64,000 nt of DNA, from contig NZ_CP020914.1 of the NCBI RefSeq assembly GCF_007833355.1, forward strand, positions 2,528,047 to 2,592,046, written 5' to 3'. The notes beneath the pieces were generated by a model, which searched no databases, was not told the DNA's origin, and saw only the letters and a list, made by a program, of their open reading frames with translations. Positions 43,236-52,366 of this stretch are shown here, piece after piece. A program made the position numbers and the translations under genes. Numbering within the stretch: position 1 is the stretch's first letter; every line of letters starts with the position of its first letter. Source of the stretch: Denitratisoma sp. DHT3 (GTDB taxonomy: Bacteria > Pseudomonadota > Gammaproteobacteria > Burkholderiales > Rhodocyclaceae).

Positions 43236-45035
43236 TCAGACCAGGTTGCCGGCGACATCCAGGTTGGTGACGTGGATGCCGACGCTGGTGAGCTGGGTGG
43301 CGAAGCCGATGTAGTCGGCGGGCGTCAGGCTCTCGAACATGTTCACCGGCCAGTTGCTGGGTTGGCTCAAGGAACCGTCCAGGCGCGGCATGATGGCGAG
43401 GTCGTTGAGCATGGCGTTGGCCAGGCCCTTTACCTTGATGGTGCCGGCGCCGAGTTTGACGGCGTAGTAGTCGTGGACGCTCTGCTCCGGCAGCACGCCG
43501 GTGAGGCGCTGGAACATCTGGTCGATGATCTGGTCGGTGTTCCTGCCCTGGAGGAGAGCGGCGAACTCGCTGCTGGCGTTGAGGGTGCCGACCAGGCTGC
43601 CGGTGGTACCGTAGGCGCCGCCGGCATCCTCCCAGACGCTGCCGCTGCGGGCGGCCAGCAGGGTGGCGAATTGGTTCAATTCGGCCGCGCTGGCGGCGCG
43701 TCCCGCCATGGCGAGAAAATAGGCTTCGATCTTGGCCTGATAGGCGGGCGCATCGAGGTGGACCATGGGTAGGAAATTCATCAGCGGTGCGTCGGTGCCG
43801 TCGTCGAAGCGCAGCCGCTCGATACCGTCCAGGGTGTCGCTGCCGTCCGGTCCGGAAACGCGGACGCTGCCGCTGGCGAGGACCGTATAGGTGCAGGTCG
43901 CGGGACTGCCCGAGTAGAGCGCGGTATCGCTGCCCATGCCGCCGTTCAGCGTGTCGTTGCCACCGTTGCCGCGCAGCAGATTGTTGGCATTGTTGCCGAT
44001 GAGCCGATCGTCGCCACTGCCGCCGGTCGCGTTCTCGATGATGACGCCATAGGCGATGGCCAGGTTGTCGGTGCCGTCGTAGGTGGGCGTGGTGCCGCCG
44101 GTGTAGCCCGGCGGCAGCGGGTCGGAAGCGATAGCGATGCTGGAATAGGCACCTGGGTTGAGGTTGATCACGCAACTCTTGCTGAAGGTGGCCACGGAGA
44201 TGGTGTCGCTGCCGCCGGCGTCCCAAAGGGTACGGAAGAAGGGGGTGGCAGGGTCGAAGGTATAGGTGTCGTTGCCGGTGTGGTAAGTGGTGTTGGCGCC
44301 GTACAGGTATTGAACGGCGGCGATGTCGTAGAGCATCGGAGTGTCCGGCTCGACGTAGTAGGTGAGGAAGGTATAGCTGCCGTCGCCATTGGCCGTGACC
44401 TTGCGGAAGATGGCGTGCGGATGCTCGGTATAGGACATGACGGTGTATTGCTCGCTGTCCTTCTGGCCGCTCAATCGCGGGTTGCCCTCGAAGGGGTGCT
44501 TGAGCCCCAGGGCGTGGCCGATTTCATGCAGCAGGGCGCTGAAGCCGGCATTACCCGCCTGCCAGTGGCTGTCCGGCTTCTGCCCGATGGCGGGCGCGGA
44601 GAGCCAGACATCGCCGCCCGAGGCCCAGTAGCTGGAGGGGCCGTAAGCCCAGGCGGAACTGTTGCCCTGGGAGGTGGCGGTCCAGGTGAAGCGCAGGTCG
44701 CCGACATTGGTCTGGCCGTCGACGACCTGGGTGAAGCCGATATTCGCCACGTTGCTCCAGGCCGCCAAGGCGCCTGTCACGGCCTGGCGCTGGGCGGCGT
44801 TCAGGCCGTAGCTGCCGGCAGGCTCGTCGAGGGCTGAATAGCCACCGCTGTCCTTGTTGTCCCAGGAGGCCTGGGCGATGGCGACGTAGGGAAAGCTGTA
44901 GGTCAGCGCGACGCCGCTGCCGACGCTGCCGCCCCACTTGAGACCGTCGGCGAGGGCATCGATGTAGGTCAGGCCGGCGACGGGCACCGGGCTGGTCGGG
45001 TACTGGCTCGACGGGGCGCTGATGGGATTGGGCAT
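43236..45035 (-). CDS. Serralysin-like (M10) RTX metalloprotease with DUF4214-like domain
   Basis: The 599-aa protein has no N-terminal signal, as for type I secretion. The zinc site HEIGHALGLKHP (about residues 170-181) and the Met-turn VMSYTEH (about 200-206) define the M10 protease domain. Next come RTX-type Ca-binding repeats (GGSGDDRLIGNNANNLLRGNGGNDTL, about 337-362) and a C-terminal DUF4214-like helical domain (YFLAMAGRAASAAELNQFATLLAA, about 438-461). It should be exported and degrade extracellular protein. It lies in the same surface-protein region as the S-layer-like gene, but on the opposite strand. No secretion ABC genes are in the window. Confidence 0.9.
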   Translation of the reverse strand: MPNPISAPSSQYPTSPVPVAGLTYIDALADGLKWGGSVGSGVALTYSFPYVAIAQASWDNKDSGGYSALDEPAGSYGLNAAQRQAVTGALAAWSNVANIGFTQVVDGQTNVGDLRFTWTATSQGNSSAWAYGPSSYWASGGDVWLSAPAIGQKPDSHWQAGNAGFSALLHEIGHALGLKHPFEGNPRLSGQKDSEQYTVMSYTEHPHAIFRKVTANGDGSYTFLTYYVEPDTPMLYDIAAVQYLYGANTTYHTGNDTYTFDPATPFFRTLWDAGGSDTISVATFSKSCVINLNPGAYSSIAIASDPLPPGYTGGTTPTYDGTDNLAIAYGVIIENATGGSGDDRLIGNNANNLLRGNGGNDTLNGGMGSDTALYSGSPATCTYTVLASGSVRVSGPDGSDTLDGIERLRFDDGTDAPLMNFLPMVHLDAPAYQAKIEAYFLAMAGRAASAAELNQFATLLAARSGSVWEDAGGAYGTTGSLVGTLNASSEFAALLQGRNTDQIIDQMFQRLTGVLPEQSVHDYYAVKLGAGTIKVKGLANAMLNDLAIMPRLDGSLSQPSNWPVNMFESLTPADYIGFATQLTSVGIHVTNLDVAGNLV

Positions 45036-45132
45036 GGTTCAATATACTTGCATCGTTCGAGACGAATGATGCCAGCGATAATTTGATTTCGATGCAGACA
45101 ATTATCTCCGTACTTCCATACTTGCAGACACG

Positions 45133-46053
45133 ATGAAACTACGTCCTCTCGGTTCGACCGGAATTCTGGTGTCGGAAATCGGCCTGGGCTGCGCGAGCTA
45201 CTGGGGCAAGGAAATCTTCAGCGAATCGCGTGCGATCCGTATCGTCCGCCGGGCCAGCGACGCCGGGGTGTGCTATTTCGATACCGGCCACAGTTATTCC
45301 GACGGCAACGCAGAACCGCGCCTGGGCAAGGCGCTGCGCGAGATGGGCGGACGACGCCATGAGCTGTGCATTTCGAGCAAGGCCGGTACCCGCTTCGACT
45401 CCCGGCGCAAGTTGGTCAAGGATTTCTCCCCGGCCTGGATACGGCAAAGCTGTCACGAGAGCCTGCGCCGTCTCGGGCTGGAGCGCCTGCCAGTGCTGTT
45501 CCTGCATGGCCCGCGGATCGCTGACCTGAGCGATGAGTTGATGGGTACCCTGGCCGATCTCAAATCCCAGGGGACTATTGGCGCGATCGGCATCAACACC
45601 TTCGACGCGCCGGTCCTCGACCATGTCGAGCGTGGCGGAGGCTTCGACGTGGTGATGCTCGATTACAACATCCTGCGGCAGGACCACGAGCCATTGATCG
45701 GGAGGCTCCAGGCGCAGGGCGTCGGCGTGATCGCCGGCGCCGCGCTGGGCAACGCCTTGTTCTCGAACCGGGTGTTCCGGGTGCGCGGTGTCCGGGATCT
45801 GTGGTATTTGGCCCGGGCGCTGAAGAATTTCCGCGAGGGCATCCGCCGCGGGCGCATGTTCCGTTTTCTGGAGCGGACTCCCGGCGCGACCGGCGCCCAG
45901 GCGGCGCTTGCCTATGTGCTCGGCAATTCCGGTGTCGCTGCCGCCGTCTTCGGCACGACGGACGAGAAGCATCTCGTCGAGAATCTCGCCGCGTCCGGCA
46001 TCGCGCTGCCCGCGGAAGTGCTGGGCCGGATTCGCGCCGCGGCATGCCCTTGA
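45133..46053 (+). CDS. Aldo/keto reductase
   Basis: The 306-aa TIM-barrel oxidoreductase has the GLGCASYWGKE N-terminus and FDTGHSYSDGNAE with catalytic Asp and Tyr (about residues 50-62). Catalytic Lys follows in SSKAG, then VLFLHGP with the His, and a C-terminal NADPH-binding-like GTTDEKHLVENLA. It reduces carbonyl groups with NADPH, and the substrate is unknown. The last codons and the stop overlap the remnant of a cytochrome oxidase gene on the other strand, so the original C-terminus may have been changed. Confidence 0.85.
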   Translation: MKLRPLGSTGILVSEIGLGCASYWGKEIFSESRAIRIVRRASDAGVCYFDTGHSYSDGNAEPRLGKALREMGGRRHELCISSKAGTRFDSRRKLVKDFSPAWIRQSCHESLRRLGLERLPVLFLHGPRIADLSDELMGTLADLKSQGTIGAIGINTFDAPVLDHVERGGGFDVVMLDYNILRQDHEPLIGRLQAQGVGVIAGAALGNALFSNRVFRVRGVRDLWYLARALKNFREGIRRGRMFRFLERTPGATGAQAALAYVLGNSGVAAAVFGTTDEKHLVENLAASGIALPAEVLGRIRAAACP

Positions 46054-46141
46054 CGCCGATGCCCATCATGGTCCAGAAACCCAGTTTGTCCCAGAACTCG
46101 TTGTACATGCACCCGGTGATCTTGGGGAACCAGGAAACAAA
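46034..46141 (-). pseudogene. Remnant of cytochrome c oxidase subunit I
   Basis: Minus-strand translation gives WFPKITGCMYNEFWDKLGFW followed by TMMGIGVKGMPRR. This looks like the subunit I segment between two late helices (W-F-P-K-I-T-G-R-M-Y-N-E ... K-G-M-P-R-R), with the FFPQHFLG-type helix between TMM and G-I-V-K-G deleted. There is no longer gene around it. It is a decayed fragment, identified by motif memory only. Confidence 0.5.
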
Positions 46142-46206
46142 AAAGGGCTGGTTCAGTTTGGCCCATTTTCATGCTGCATGGGCATTCACTCATGAAGGAG
46201 GACACA

Positions 46207-47493
46207 ATGGACATGAACGCCGCGGGGCCGGTCTCCTTGCCCGGCATCTCCCTTGAAACCTGGCTCGTCCGCTTCGACAGGCATGGCGAGTACACATCGC
46301 CGGAAACCCCGCAGGCGCTGCTCGACCGCCTTGCCACGACGCCGGAGTCTCCCGTCATCATCTTTTCGCACGGCTGGAACAACAACGACAAGTATGCGAC
46401 GGAGCGCTACGCCAACTTTCTCGAAAATCTTCAGAAGCATTTCGCCGCCCACGGCGGGCCGGCGCAATCGCCGATCTTCGTCGGCCTGCGTTGGCCCAGC
46501 ATGTGGTTTCCCTTCGACGAGACGCCGGCCGCCGGCATGGCCGATGTCGATGCCGACGGGCTTGCGCAACTGAAGGAGGAACTGGCCGAGGAGTTGCCCG
46601 AAGCCGATCGCCAGCGCTTCCGCGCGCTCGTCGACCTGCCGCGGCTTTCCGAAAGCGAGGTCGGCGAATTGGCCGACCTGTTCGGCCCGCTGCTGCAAGG
46701 CTGGGAGGTGGCCGACATCGAGGGGGCCGAGGCATCCCGCATCGACCGGGAAAGCCTGATGGCCACCCTACAGACGCTGCAGGCGGACCGTGACGCCCCC
46801 GCCGACGGCGAGGCCGTGGGGGGCAAGGACTGGTACGTCAAGGCACTCTTTCCGCTGCGCGTGTTTTCGGTCTTCGTGATGAAGAACCGTGCCGGCACGG
46901 TCGGCCGACACGGCGTCTCGCGCCTCGTCCGGGACATCCTCGGGACGTCGCGGGGGCCGCTCCATCTGGTCGGCCATTCCTACGGCGCGAAGGTCGTTCT
47001 TGCCGCCGTCACCGCCCAGCCGCTACCGCGCAAGGTCGACAGCCTGCTGCTCCTGCAGTCGGCCATCTCGTATCTTTGCTTTGCCGAAAAGGTACCGGAA
47101 AGGAAACTGCCCGGCGCCTATCGCATCGCCCTCTCGCGCACCGCCGGGTCGGTCGCCGCCACCTTCAGCCGGTGGGACAGCTCCCTTCATGAGTTCTATC
47201 ACCACATCATGTGGATGAAGAACGATCCCGGCGAACTGGATGTCGCCGCCAAAGCCCCCGATGCCGCCGGCGACCCGCCGAACCGATTTGCCGCACTCGG
47301 CGGCTACGGCCCACGCGATGCCGGCGAGATCCTGATTTCCGAACTGCCCGTGCCGGGCACGGAGACCCCCGCGTTGCGCGAGGAATGCCTCATTGCCTTC
47401 GACGGTAGCCTGGACAAGCGCATATCGGGACACGGTGACGTTTCCAACGCCTGTACCGCCTGGCTGCTTCACCAGCAGATGAAGAGAACCTGA
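46207..47493 (+). CDS. Alpha/beta-hydrolase-like protein
   Basis: The 428-aa protein has an alpha/beta-hydrolase pattern: a strand and oxyanion-like turn in VIIFSHGWNNND (about residues 48-59) and a nucleophile elbow GHSYGAK (about 255-261, Ser the likely nucleophile). I do not recognise a specific family. The middle part (about 115-215) is acidic and helical. Several Met codons precede; ATG 46207 was chosen because GGAGG lies 6 nt upstream. No signal peptide is seen. It stands alone between gene debris. Confidence 0.7.
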   Translation: MDMNAAGPVSLPGISLETWLVRFDRHGEYTSPETPQALLDRLATTPESPVIIFSHGWNNNDKYATERYANFLENLQKHFAAHGGPAQSPIFVGLRWPSMWFPFDETPAAGMADVDADGLAQLKEELAEELPEADRQRFRALVDLPRLSESEVGELADLFGPLLQGWEVADIEGAEASRIDRESLMATLQTLQADRDAPADGEAVGGKDWYVKALFPLRVFSVFVMKNRAGTVGRHGVSRLVRDILGTSRGPLHLVGHSYGAKVVLAAVTAQPLPRKVDSLLLLQSAISYLCFAEKVPERKLPGAYRIALSRTAGSVAATFSRWDSSLHEFYHHIMWMKNDPGELDVAAKAPDAAGDPPNRFAALGGYGPRDAGEILISELPVPGTETPALREECLIAFDGSLDKRISGHGDVSNACTAWLLHQQMKRT

Positions 47494-47584
47494 GGCGGGT
47501 TCGGCGCGGGCCGGCCGGTCTGGATGTGGAAGGGCAGGCGGTCGCGGCAGATCTCCTGGGTCGAAGGGCTGGCCTGATTTTGGG

Positions 47585-47702
47585 GCTCGCCTCCTTCGCC
47601 CCCGGAGGGGGGGCTCTCTGGCTTGCTGAGCTCGGATGTTTGGGGGAACTTCGTAGCGGCATCGATGGCGTTGCGCGCTGGCGGCCCGGCGGAAAAGCTC
47701 GT
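47585..47702 (-). repeat. Dispersed repeat, degraded copy (subtype 1)
   Basis: Shortened, diverged copy: CTCGCCTCCTTCGCCCC, GGATGTTTGGGGGAACTTCG, TAGCGGCATCGATGGC and GCGGCGGAAAAGCTC-like (CCCGGCGGAAAAGCTC). It is about 90 bp after the hydrolase gene. Confidence 0.75.
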
Positions 47703-47777
47703 TTCCCATGCTGAATCATTCGCCTACTTTCCGAGGTTGACGCCTTTTGATTCCGGAATTCACGATACCGTGAGTGC

Positions 47778-48017
47778 ATGAACATGACACTTCCTTACCC
47801 ACGCCGGATCGAGCCGCGCATTGTGCGCGCCTTGCAGGACACACCGGTCGTGTTGCTTGCAGGCCCACGCCAGGCGGGCAAGAAAACTCTGGTGAGGCAG
47901 ATCGCGGCCCAGTTCGCGGCCTTTGGGGCGCACCGCTTCCCGACCCAGGCAGGCAAGCCAGATGGAGCGCGGGATGGGTTTTTCACCATCGCGATAGTAG
48001 ATTTTGCTCATCGTTGA
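47778..48017 (+). pseudogene. Truncated AAA/DUF4143-type ATPase fragment
   Basis: The first 45 codons read like the start of the AAA_14/DUF4143 ATPase family: RRIEPRIVRAL, VVLLAGPRQAGKKTLVRQIA. The Walker A has GKKT where GKTT is expected. After about 47912 the frame is the antisense of another gene start and has no ATPase similarity. The rest of the gene is missing. Confidence 0.7.
47940..48011 (-). pseudogene. Truncated start of an unidentified gene
   Basis: Minus-strand ATG 48011 has a good AGGAG ribosome binding site 8 nt upstream and encodes MSKIYYRDGEKPIPRSIWLA, then continues into antisense of the ATPase fragment. It lies 86 bp after the LLM gene in the same direction, as if it were once the next gene of that operon. 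It faces the ATPase fragment head-on, so this is a rearrangement junction. I do not recognise the family. Confidence 0.45.
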
Positions 48018-48096
48018 ACTCCTCGCAGGTTTCAAGCAGCCAGGAGGCGCCCCATGGCCAACCCAGGGCCGCCCTCCCGAGGACGGCCCGGAACGG

Positions 48097-48975
48097 TCAA
48101 CCCCTGACCTTGTGGATCACGTTCTCGGCGTAGCCGTTCAGTTCGCCGAGCATCTGCGCCAGGGTGCGGTTGTCGGGACCGCCGGCGTAGCTGTCGCGGA
48201 AGGCGACCACCGTTTCGGTGACGCCGAGTTCCTCCAGGCGCCGCACGCCGTCGGTGCTGTAGGCGTCGAGCCCGCCGGCCTGGATGAGGAAGGGCAGGTG
48301 ACTGCGGCCGAATTCCGCGCGCCAGGTCTTCAGCTTGCCGATCATGTCGGTCAGCGTTTCCAGGGAACTGCCGGCGCTGATCCAGCCGTCGCCCAGTTGC
48401 GCCGCCCGCTTCAGGGCGGGGTCGGCGTGGCCGCCGATCAGGATGGGGATCGGTTCGCTCGGCGCCGGGCACATTTTCACCGGCGGGAACTGGTAGAACT
48501 CGCCCTCGTAGCCGAAATACTCGCCGCCGCTCAAGCCGCGGATGATCGCGATCATCTCGTCCATGCGCTTGCCGCGCCCTTCCCAGGGCTGGTCGCAGAT
48601 TTCGAAGTCCTCGCGCCAGGGGCTGAGGCCGACGCCGAACTGGAAACGGTTGCCGGTCATCACGGCGATGCTGGTGAGCGACTTGGCCACCAGCACGGGG
48701 TGGCGGATCGGCAGCTTCATCACCGAGGTGACGAATTTCAGCTTGGTGGTCACCGCCGCCATCCAGGGCACGGCGCTGAAGGGTTCGAGGAAGGGCACGC
48801 CGTCGAGGAACTCGCGCGAGCCGTCGGCGTTGTAGGGATAGGTGCTGTCGGCCTGCTGCGGATAGAAAATGCTGTCGGGCAGGGTGAAGGAATCGTAGCC
48901 GGCGGCTTCGGCGGCCTTGGCCAGTTCCAGGTAGAACGCCGGGTTGCACATGCCGGCGTGATAGGAAAACTTCAC
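48097..48975 (-). CDS. LLM-class flavin-dependent oxidoreductase
   Basis: The 292-aa protein is a luciferase-like monooxygenase. It has the family's N-terminal ELAKAAEAAGYDSFTLPDS (about residues 17-35), VTSVMKLPIRHPVLVAKSLTSIAVMTGNRFQFGVGLSP (about 82-120) and PILIGGHADPALKRAAQLGDGW (about 175-196). These enzymes use reduced FMN or F420. In Betaproteobacteria FMN is more likely, although the nearest annotated types are often called F420-dependent. The ATG follows a GGAGGAGAAA ribosome binding site. The substrate is unknown. Confidence 0.88.
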   Translation of the reverse strand: MKFSYHAGMCNPAFYLELAKAAEAAGYDSFTLPDSIFYPQQADSTYPYNADGSREFLDGVPFLEPFSAVPWMAAVTTKLKFVTSVMKLPIRHPVLVAKSLTSIAVMTGNRFQFGVGLSPWREDFEICDQPWEGRGKRMDEMIAIIRGLSGGEYFGYEGEFYQFPPVKMCPAPSEPIPILIGGHADPALKRAAQLGDGWISAGSSLETLTDMIGKLKTWRAEFGRSHLPFLIQAGGLDAYSTDGVRRLEELGVTETVVAFRDSYAGGPDNRTLAQMLGELNGYAENVIHKVRG

Positions 48976-49208
48976 GGTTTCTCCTCCTTTGGTTTATCGT
49001 CGCGGGACCGCCGCGTGACCGAAATGGTTGCGGCGGTGGTTGTTTTCGGCGCTATCTTAGAGCCTGTCCGGAAAAATCGAAACGTGCCGCGAATCGTGAG
49101 TCGTACGCTCTCGCCACCGGCGCGAAGAGGGGGCGGTCGGCCGATTCAGGATGTCACCGCCAGGGTTCGTGCTATGTTGAAAAACTCCGGCTCAGAAGAG
49201 GTTACAGG
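48976..49208. other. Divergent intergenic region
   Basis: The gap between the LLM gene and the secreted hypothetical protein holds the upstream regions of both. A TTGAAA at 49172-49177 is the only hexamer resembling a promoter element. No gene or structured RNA is apparent. Confidence 0.4.
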
Positions 49209-50324
49209 ATGAAAGCGAAAACCAGTCGATGCGCCGTCGCCATGCTGGTCGCCGGTTGCGCAACCGCCAGCGCCGCGCCCATGCAATACGAGATGGACTT
49301 GCGCACCTACTCCGGCATGGGGGCGGGCGGCATGATGGGCATGCTCGGTTCGATGCTCGGCAAGCAGGGCGCGAGCGTCAGCAAGCTCATGGACCTGCGC
49401 CTTGCCAGCCCGACCGACATCCCCGACGGCTACAGCGCCGAGCATACGGTGCCGGACGGCATGCGCATCGGCCCCAGGCTGCCGCTGAAGGGCGAGCGCC
49501 GCGCCACGGGCGGCAGCGGCGGCGAAACCACGCGCGACGATCCCGAGGGGCGCATCCTGATCTATTGGGGTTGCGGCGAGACGGTGCCGAAGGGACAGCC
49601 GCAGGTCATCGATGTCAAGACGATGAGCAAGAGCATGTCGCCGGAGGTGATGGCGATGGTGCGTCAGGCGCAGGTGCGCAAGGGTGGTGGTGGCGGCATG
49701 CCGCCGGGCGCCGGGTCGCTGCCGCCGCGCACCGTCTGGTGGCCCGCGGGCGACGCGGACTTCAAGGGCATTCCGGCCGAGGCCTCGGCGGTGGGCGAGC
49801 ACGTGGTGAAGGCGAGCTTCATGAACGAGGACATCCGCTACACCATCGATGGCGGACTCGATTTTCTCGAACCGCTCAATCTGAAGGCGAGCGGCGACCT
49901 CAAGTCGCCCGTGTCCCTGCAATGGGACGGCCTCGCGCGCGCGAAGGGCTACAACCTCAACGCGGTCGGCGCGGCGGAAAAGGAGGTCGTGATCTGGATG
50001 GCGGAGCGCAACAAGTTCCCCATGCTCCCCGCGAGCCAGACGACCTGCGCCATCCCCGCGGGCATCTTCGAGAAGGCGCAGATGGCGATGGTGGCTGAAG
50101 AAGGGGTCGGCCCCACGGGGAGCTTCGCCTATCCGCCGCAGGAAAAAGGCAAGCCGAAGAAGCCGCTGATCTGGACGGCGCGGGTTCGCGTCTCGACCAG
50201 CGACACGGCGCTGCTGGGCTTGCAGGAAGCCGCCGCCGGCGCGGCGGGCGATGCCGCGGCGGATTCGGTGGTGCCGGGCGGCGGTACCCTGTTGAAGGAG
50301 CTCAAGGGATTCTTCGGGAGGTAG
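49209..50324 (+). CDS. Hypothetical exported protein
   Basis: The 371-aa product has a signal sequence with a possible lipobox (LVAGC, about residues 13-17), then MQYEMDLRTYSGMGAGGMMG, a Gly/Met-rich stretch. Two Gly-rich loops (RKGGGGGMPPGAG, about 156-168, and GGSGGETT) and a WWPAGD segment are present. I recognise no family. The length, good coding character and ribosome binding site-like AGAGGTTACAGG argue that it is real. It is monocistronic, followed by a dispersed repeat. Confidence 0.7.
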   Translation: MKAKTSRCAVAMLVAGCATASAAPMQYEMDLRTYSGMGAGGMMGMLGSMLGKQGASVSKLMDLRLASPTDIPDGYSAEHTVPDGMRIGPRLPLKGERRATGGSGGETTRDDPEGRILIYWGCGETVPKGQPQVIDVKTMSKSMSPEVMAMVRQAQVRKGGGGGMPPGAGSLPPRTVWWPAGDADFKGIPAEASAVGEHVVKASFMNEDIRYTIDGGLDFLEPLNLKASGDLKSPVSLQWDGLARAKGYNLNAVGAAEKEVVIWMAERNKFPMLPASQTTCAIPAGIFEKAQMAMVAEEGVGPTGSFAYPPQEKGKPKKPLIWTARVRVSTSDTALLGLQEAAAGAAGDAAADSVVPGGGTLLKELKGFFGR

Positions 50325-50329
50325 GTAGA

Positions 50330-50471
50330 CTCGCCCCCCTTCGCCCCCCTCCGGGGGGTTCGATACGGCTCGCTGCGCTCGAAGTTACGGGGAACGCTGT
50401 AGCGGCACCGATAGGATGCGGCTGGCGCCGCGTGCCGCTTTCCCTTGGGGCGACCCGGCGGGAAAGCTTTT
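50330..50471 (-). repeat. Dispersed repeat, full copy (subtype 2)
   Basis: Full copy in minus orientation with CTCGAAGTTACGGGGAACG instead of the GTTTGGGGG form. It is followed by GGCACCGATAGGATGCGGC and CCCGGCGGGAAAGC. It starts 6 bp after the preceding stop codon. A second GGTGCGGTGGAAAAG piece at about 50507 resembles its inner arm. Confidence 0.85.
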
Positions 50472-50553
50472 GCGGTATTCCATCCCTTCGCCATCCTCCG
50501 GGGGGCGGTGCGGTGGAAAAGTTCGTTTTCACGCTGAACAACAGGAGAAACTC

Positions 50554-51330
50554 ATGTCGCAGCATTCCCGGAATCCTTTTTCCATCGCGGGCAAGGTCGC
50601 CCTCGTCACCGGCGCCTCGCGCGGCATCGGGCTCGCCATCGCCGAGCTTTTCGTCGAGCAGGGCGCGGAGGTGATCATCGTCGCCAGGAAGCAGGAAACC
50701 CTCGACCAGGCCGCCGCCGAGCTGCGCGCCAAGGGAGGCAAGGTCCACGCCATCGCCTCGCACATGGGCAGGATGGAGGACATCCAGAAGCTCGTCGCCA
50801 CCCTGGACGAGCGCGGCCTGGACGTGGACATCCTGGTCAACAACGCCGGCATCAGCCCGCCCCACGTGGAATCCTTCGCCGACACCACCGAGGCGCTGTG
50901 GGACAAGGTGATGGACGTGAACCTCAAGGGCCCCTTCTTCTTGAGCGGCGCCATCGGCAAGAAAATGGCGGCGCGGGGCGGCGGCAACATCATCAACATC
51001 AGCACCACCTCGGCGCTGATGGCCCAGCCCGAGATCGGCGCCTATTGCGTCTCCAAGGCGGCGCTGAACACCGTGACCCGCTGCTACGCCCGGGAACTCG
51101 GCCCCCGTGGCGTGCGCGTGAATGCCATCTCCTGCGGCGTGATCAAGACGGTGATGGGCGACCACACGCTCAACGACCCCCAGCGCTACGCCGACATGAT
51201 GAAGATCAACCCCCTGAAGCGCGCCGGCCTGCCCGAGGAGGTCGCCAAGGCCGTGCTGTTCTTCGCTAGCGATGCCTCCAGCTATTCCACCGGCACCATC
51301 TTCCAGGTGGACGGCGGCGTGCTGAGCTGA
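50554..51330 (+). CDS. Short-chain dehydrogenase/reductase
   Basis: The 258-aa classical SDR has the NAD(P)-binding TGASRGIG (about residues 19-26), NNAGISPP (about 95-102), Ser in ISTTSALMA, the catalytic Tyr and Lys in YCVSKAALN (about 168-176) and a C-terminal TGTIFQVDGGVLS. It oxidises or reduces an alcohol/ketone substrate. The start ATG has AGGAGA upstream, and longer frames run into the dispersed repeat. An LLM gene and a pirin are nearby, but no pathway is evident. Confidence 0.92.
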   Translation: MSQHSRNPFSIAGKVALVTGASRGIGLAIAELFVEQGAEVIIVARKQETLDQAAAELRAKGGKVHAIASHMGRMEDIQKLVATLDERGLDVDILVNNAGISPPHVESFADTTEALWDKVMDVNLKGPFFLSGAIGKKMAARGGGNIINISTTSALMAQPEIGAYCVSKAALNTVTRCYARELGPRGVRVNAISCGVIKTVMGDHTLNDPQRYADMMKINPLKRAGLPEEVAKAVLFFASDASSYSTGTIFQVDGGVLS

Positions 51331-51452
51331 ATCTGAAGTCTCGTCCCCCTCCAGGGGGCGAGGCGCGTGCCGGGAGCAGCGGTTCCGCCGGTTTTCCTGC
51401 CAAGCTTCCCCAGCGTTCCCGGATTGAAAAAACGACGGCAAGGAGAAAGATC

Positions 51453-52316
51453 ATGACGACGCGCACCCTGCAAAAGATCATTCCCTCGATTCCGGTGTCG
51501 GACGGCGCCGGGGTGAAACTGCGGCGCAGCCTGGGCCAGAGCCAGGGGCTGCGGCTCGATCCCTTCCTGATGCTGGACGAGTTCGCCTCGGACGATCCGC
51601 AGGACTACATCGCCGGTTTCCCGCCTCATCCCCATCGTGGCTTCGAGACTGTGACCTACCTGCTGGAGGGCACCTTCCAGCACGAGGACCATCTCGGTCA
51701 CCGCGGTCTGCTGCGCAGCGGCGGTGCCCAGTGGATGACCGCCGGGCGGGGCATCATCCATTCGGAAATGCCGCAGCAGGAAAGCGGCCGCGTCCATGGT
51801 TTCCAGTTCTGGATCAACCTGCCGGCGCGGGAGAAGATGAAGCCGGCCGCCTACCGCGACATCCAGCCCGAGGAGATTCCGCAAGTGTCGCTGACGGCGG
51901 ATGGGGGCGGTTCGGTGCGTGTCGTCGCCGGCACCTTCACGGCGCCCGACCGGGTCGTGGCCGGGCCGATCCAGGGCCTGTCCACCGCGCCCCAGTTCCT
52001 CGACGTGCGCCTGCCCGCCGGCAACCGCTTCGTCCATGAACTGCCGGCGGCGCACACCGCCTTTCTCTATCCCTACGCCGGCAGCCTGCAGGTCGGCGCG
52101 GCGGACGACTTCCGTCCCCTGGCGGCGCATCAGGTCGGCGTCCTGTCCGCCGGAGATCGCCTGGAGGTCGCGGCGGGCCCGGACGGCGCCGGCTTCCTGC
52201 TGCTCGCCGCCCGCCCCCTGGGCGAACCCGTGGCACAGCACGGCCCCTTCGTGATGAACACCCGCGAGGAGATCGAGCAAGCCATCGCCGACTACCAGTC
52301 CGGACACCTGGTCTAG
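51453..52316 (+). CDS. Pirin-family protein
   Basis: The 287-aa bicupin has the pirin signature: LDPFLMLDEF (about residues 35-44), PHPHRGFETVTYLLEG (about 58-73, metal-binding His residues), HEDHLGHRG (about 77-85) and a WMTAGRGIIHSE motif. Bacterial pirins may act as quercetin 2,3-dioxygenases or stress proteins. The metal is probably Fe. It follows the SDR gene by 122 bp and is followed by a repeat. Confidence 0.93.
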   Translation: MTTRTLQKIIPSIPVSDGAGVKLRRSLGQSQGLRLDPFLMLDEFASDDPQDYIAGFPPHPHRGFETVTYLLEGTFQHEDHLGHRGLLRSGGAQWMTAGRGIIHSEMPQQESGRVHGFQFWINLPAREKMKPAAYRDIQPEEIPQVSLTADGGGSVRVVAGTFTAPDRVVAGPIQGLSTAPQFLDVRLPAGNRFVHELPAAHTAFLYPYAGSLQVGAADDFRPLAAHQVGVLSAGDRLEVAAGPDGAGFLLLAARPLGEPVAQHGPFVMNTREEIEQAIADYQSGHLV

Positions 52317-52366
52317 GGAACGCTGCGCTGTTCATACAAGGTCGGGGCGCCCGCGCCTCCTTGACA

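Noticed and set aside
51340..51362. Hairpin CTCGTCCCCC/GGGGGCGAG after the SDR gene
   Set aside because: There is no T tract, and it resembles a fragment of the dispersed repeat's G/C-rich end, so I did not call it a terminator.
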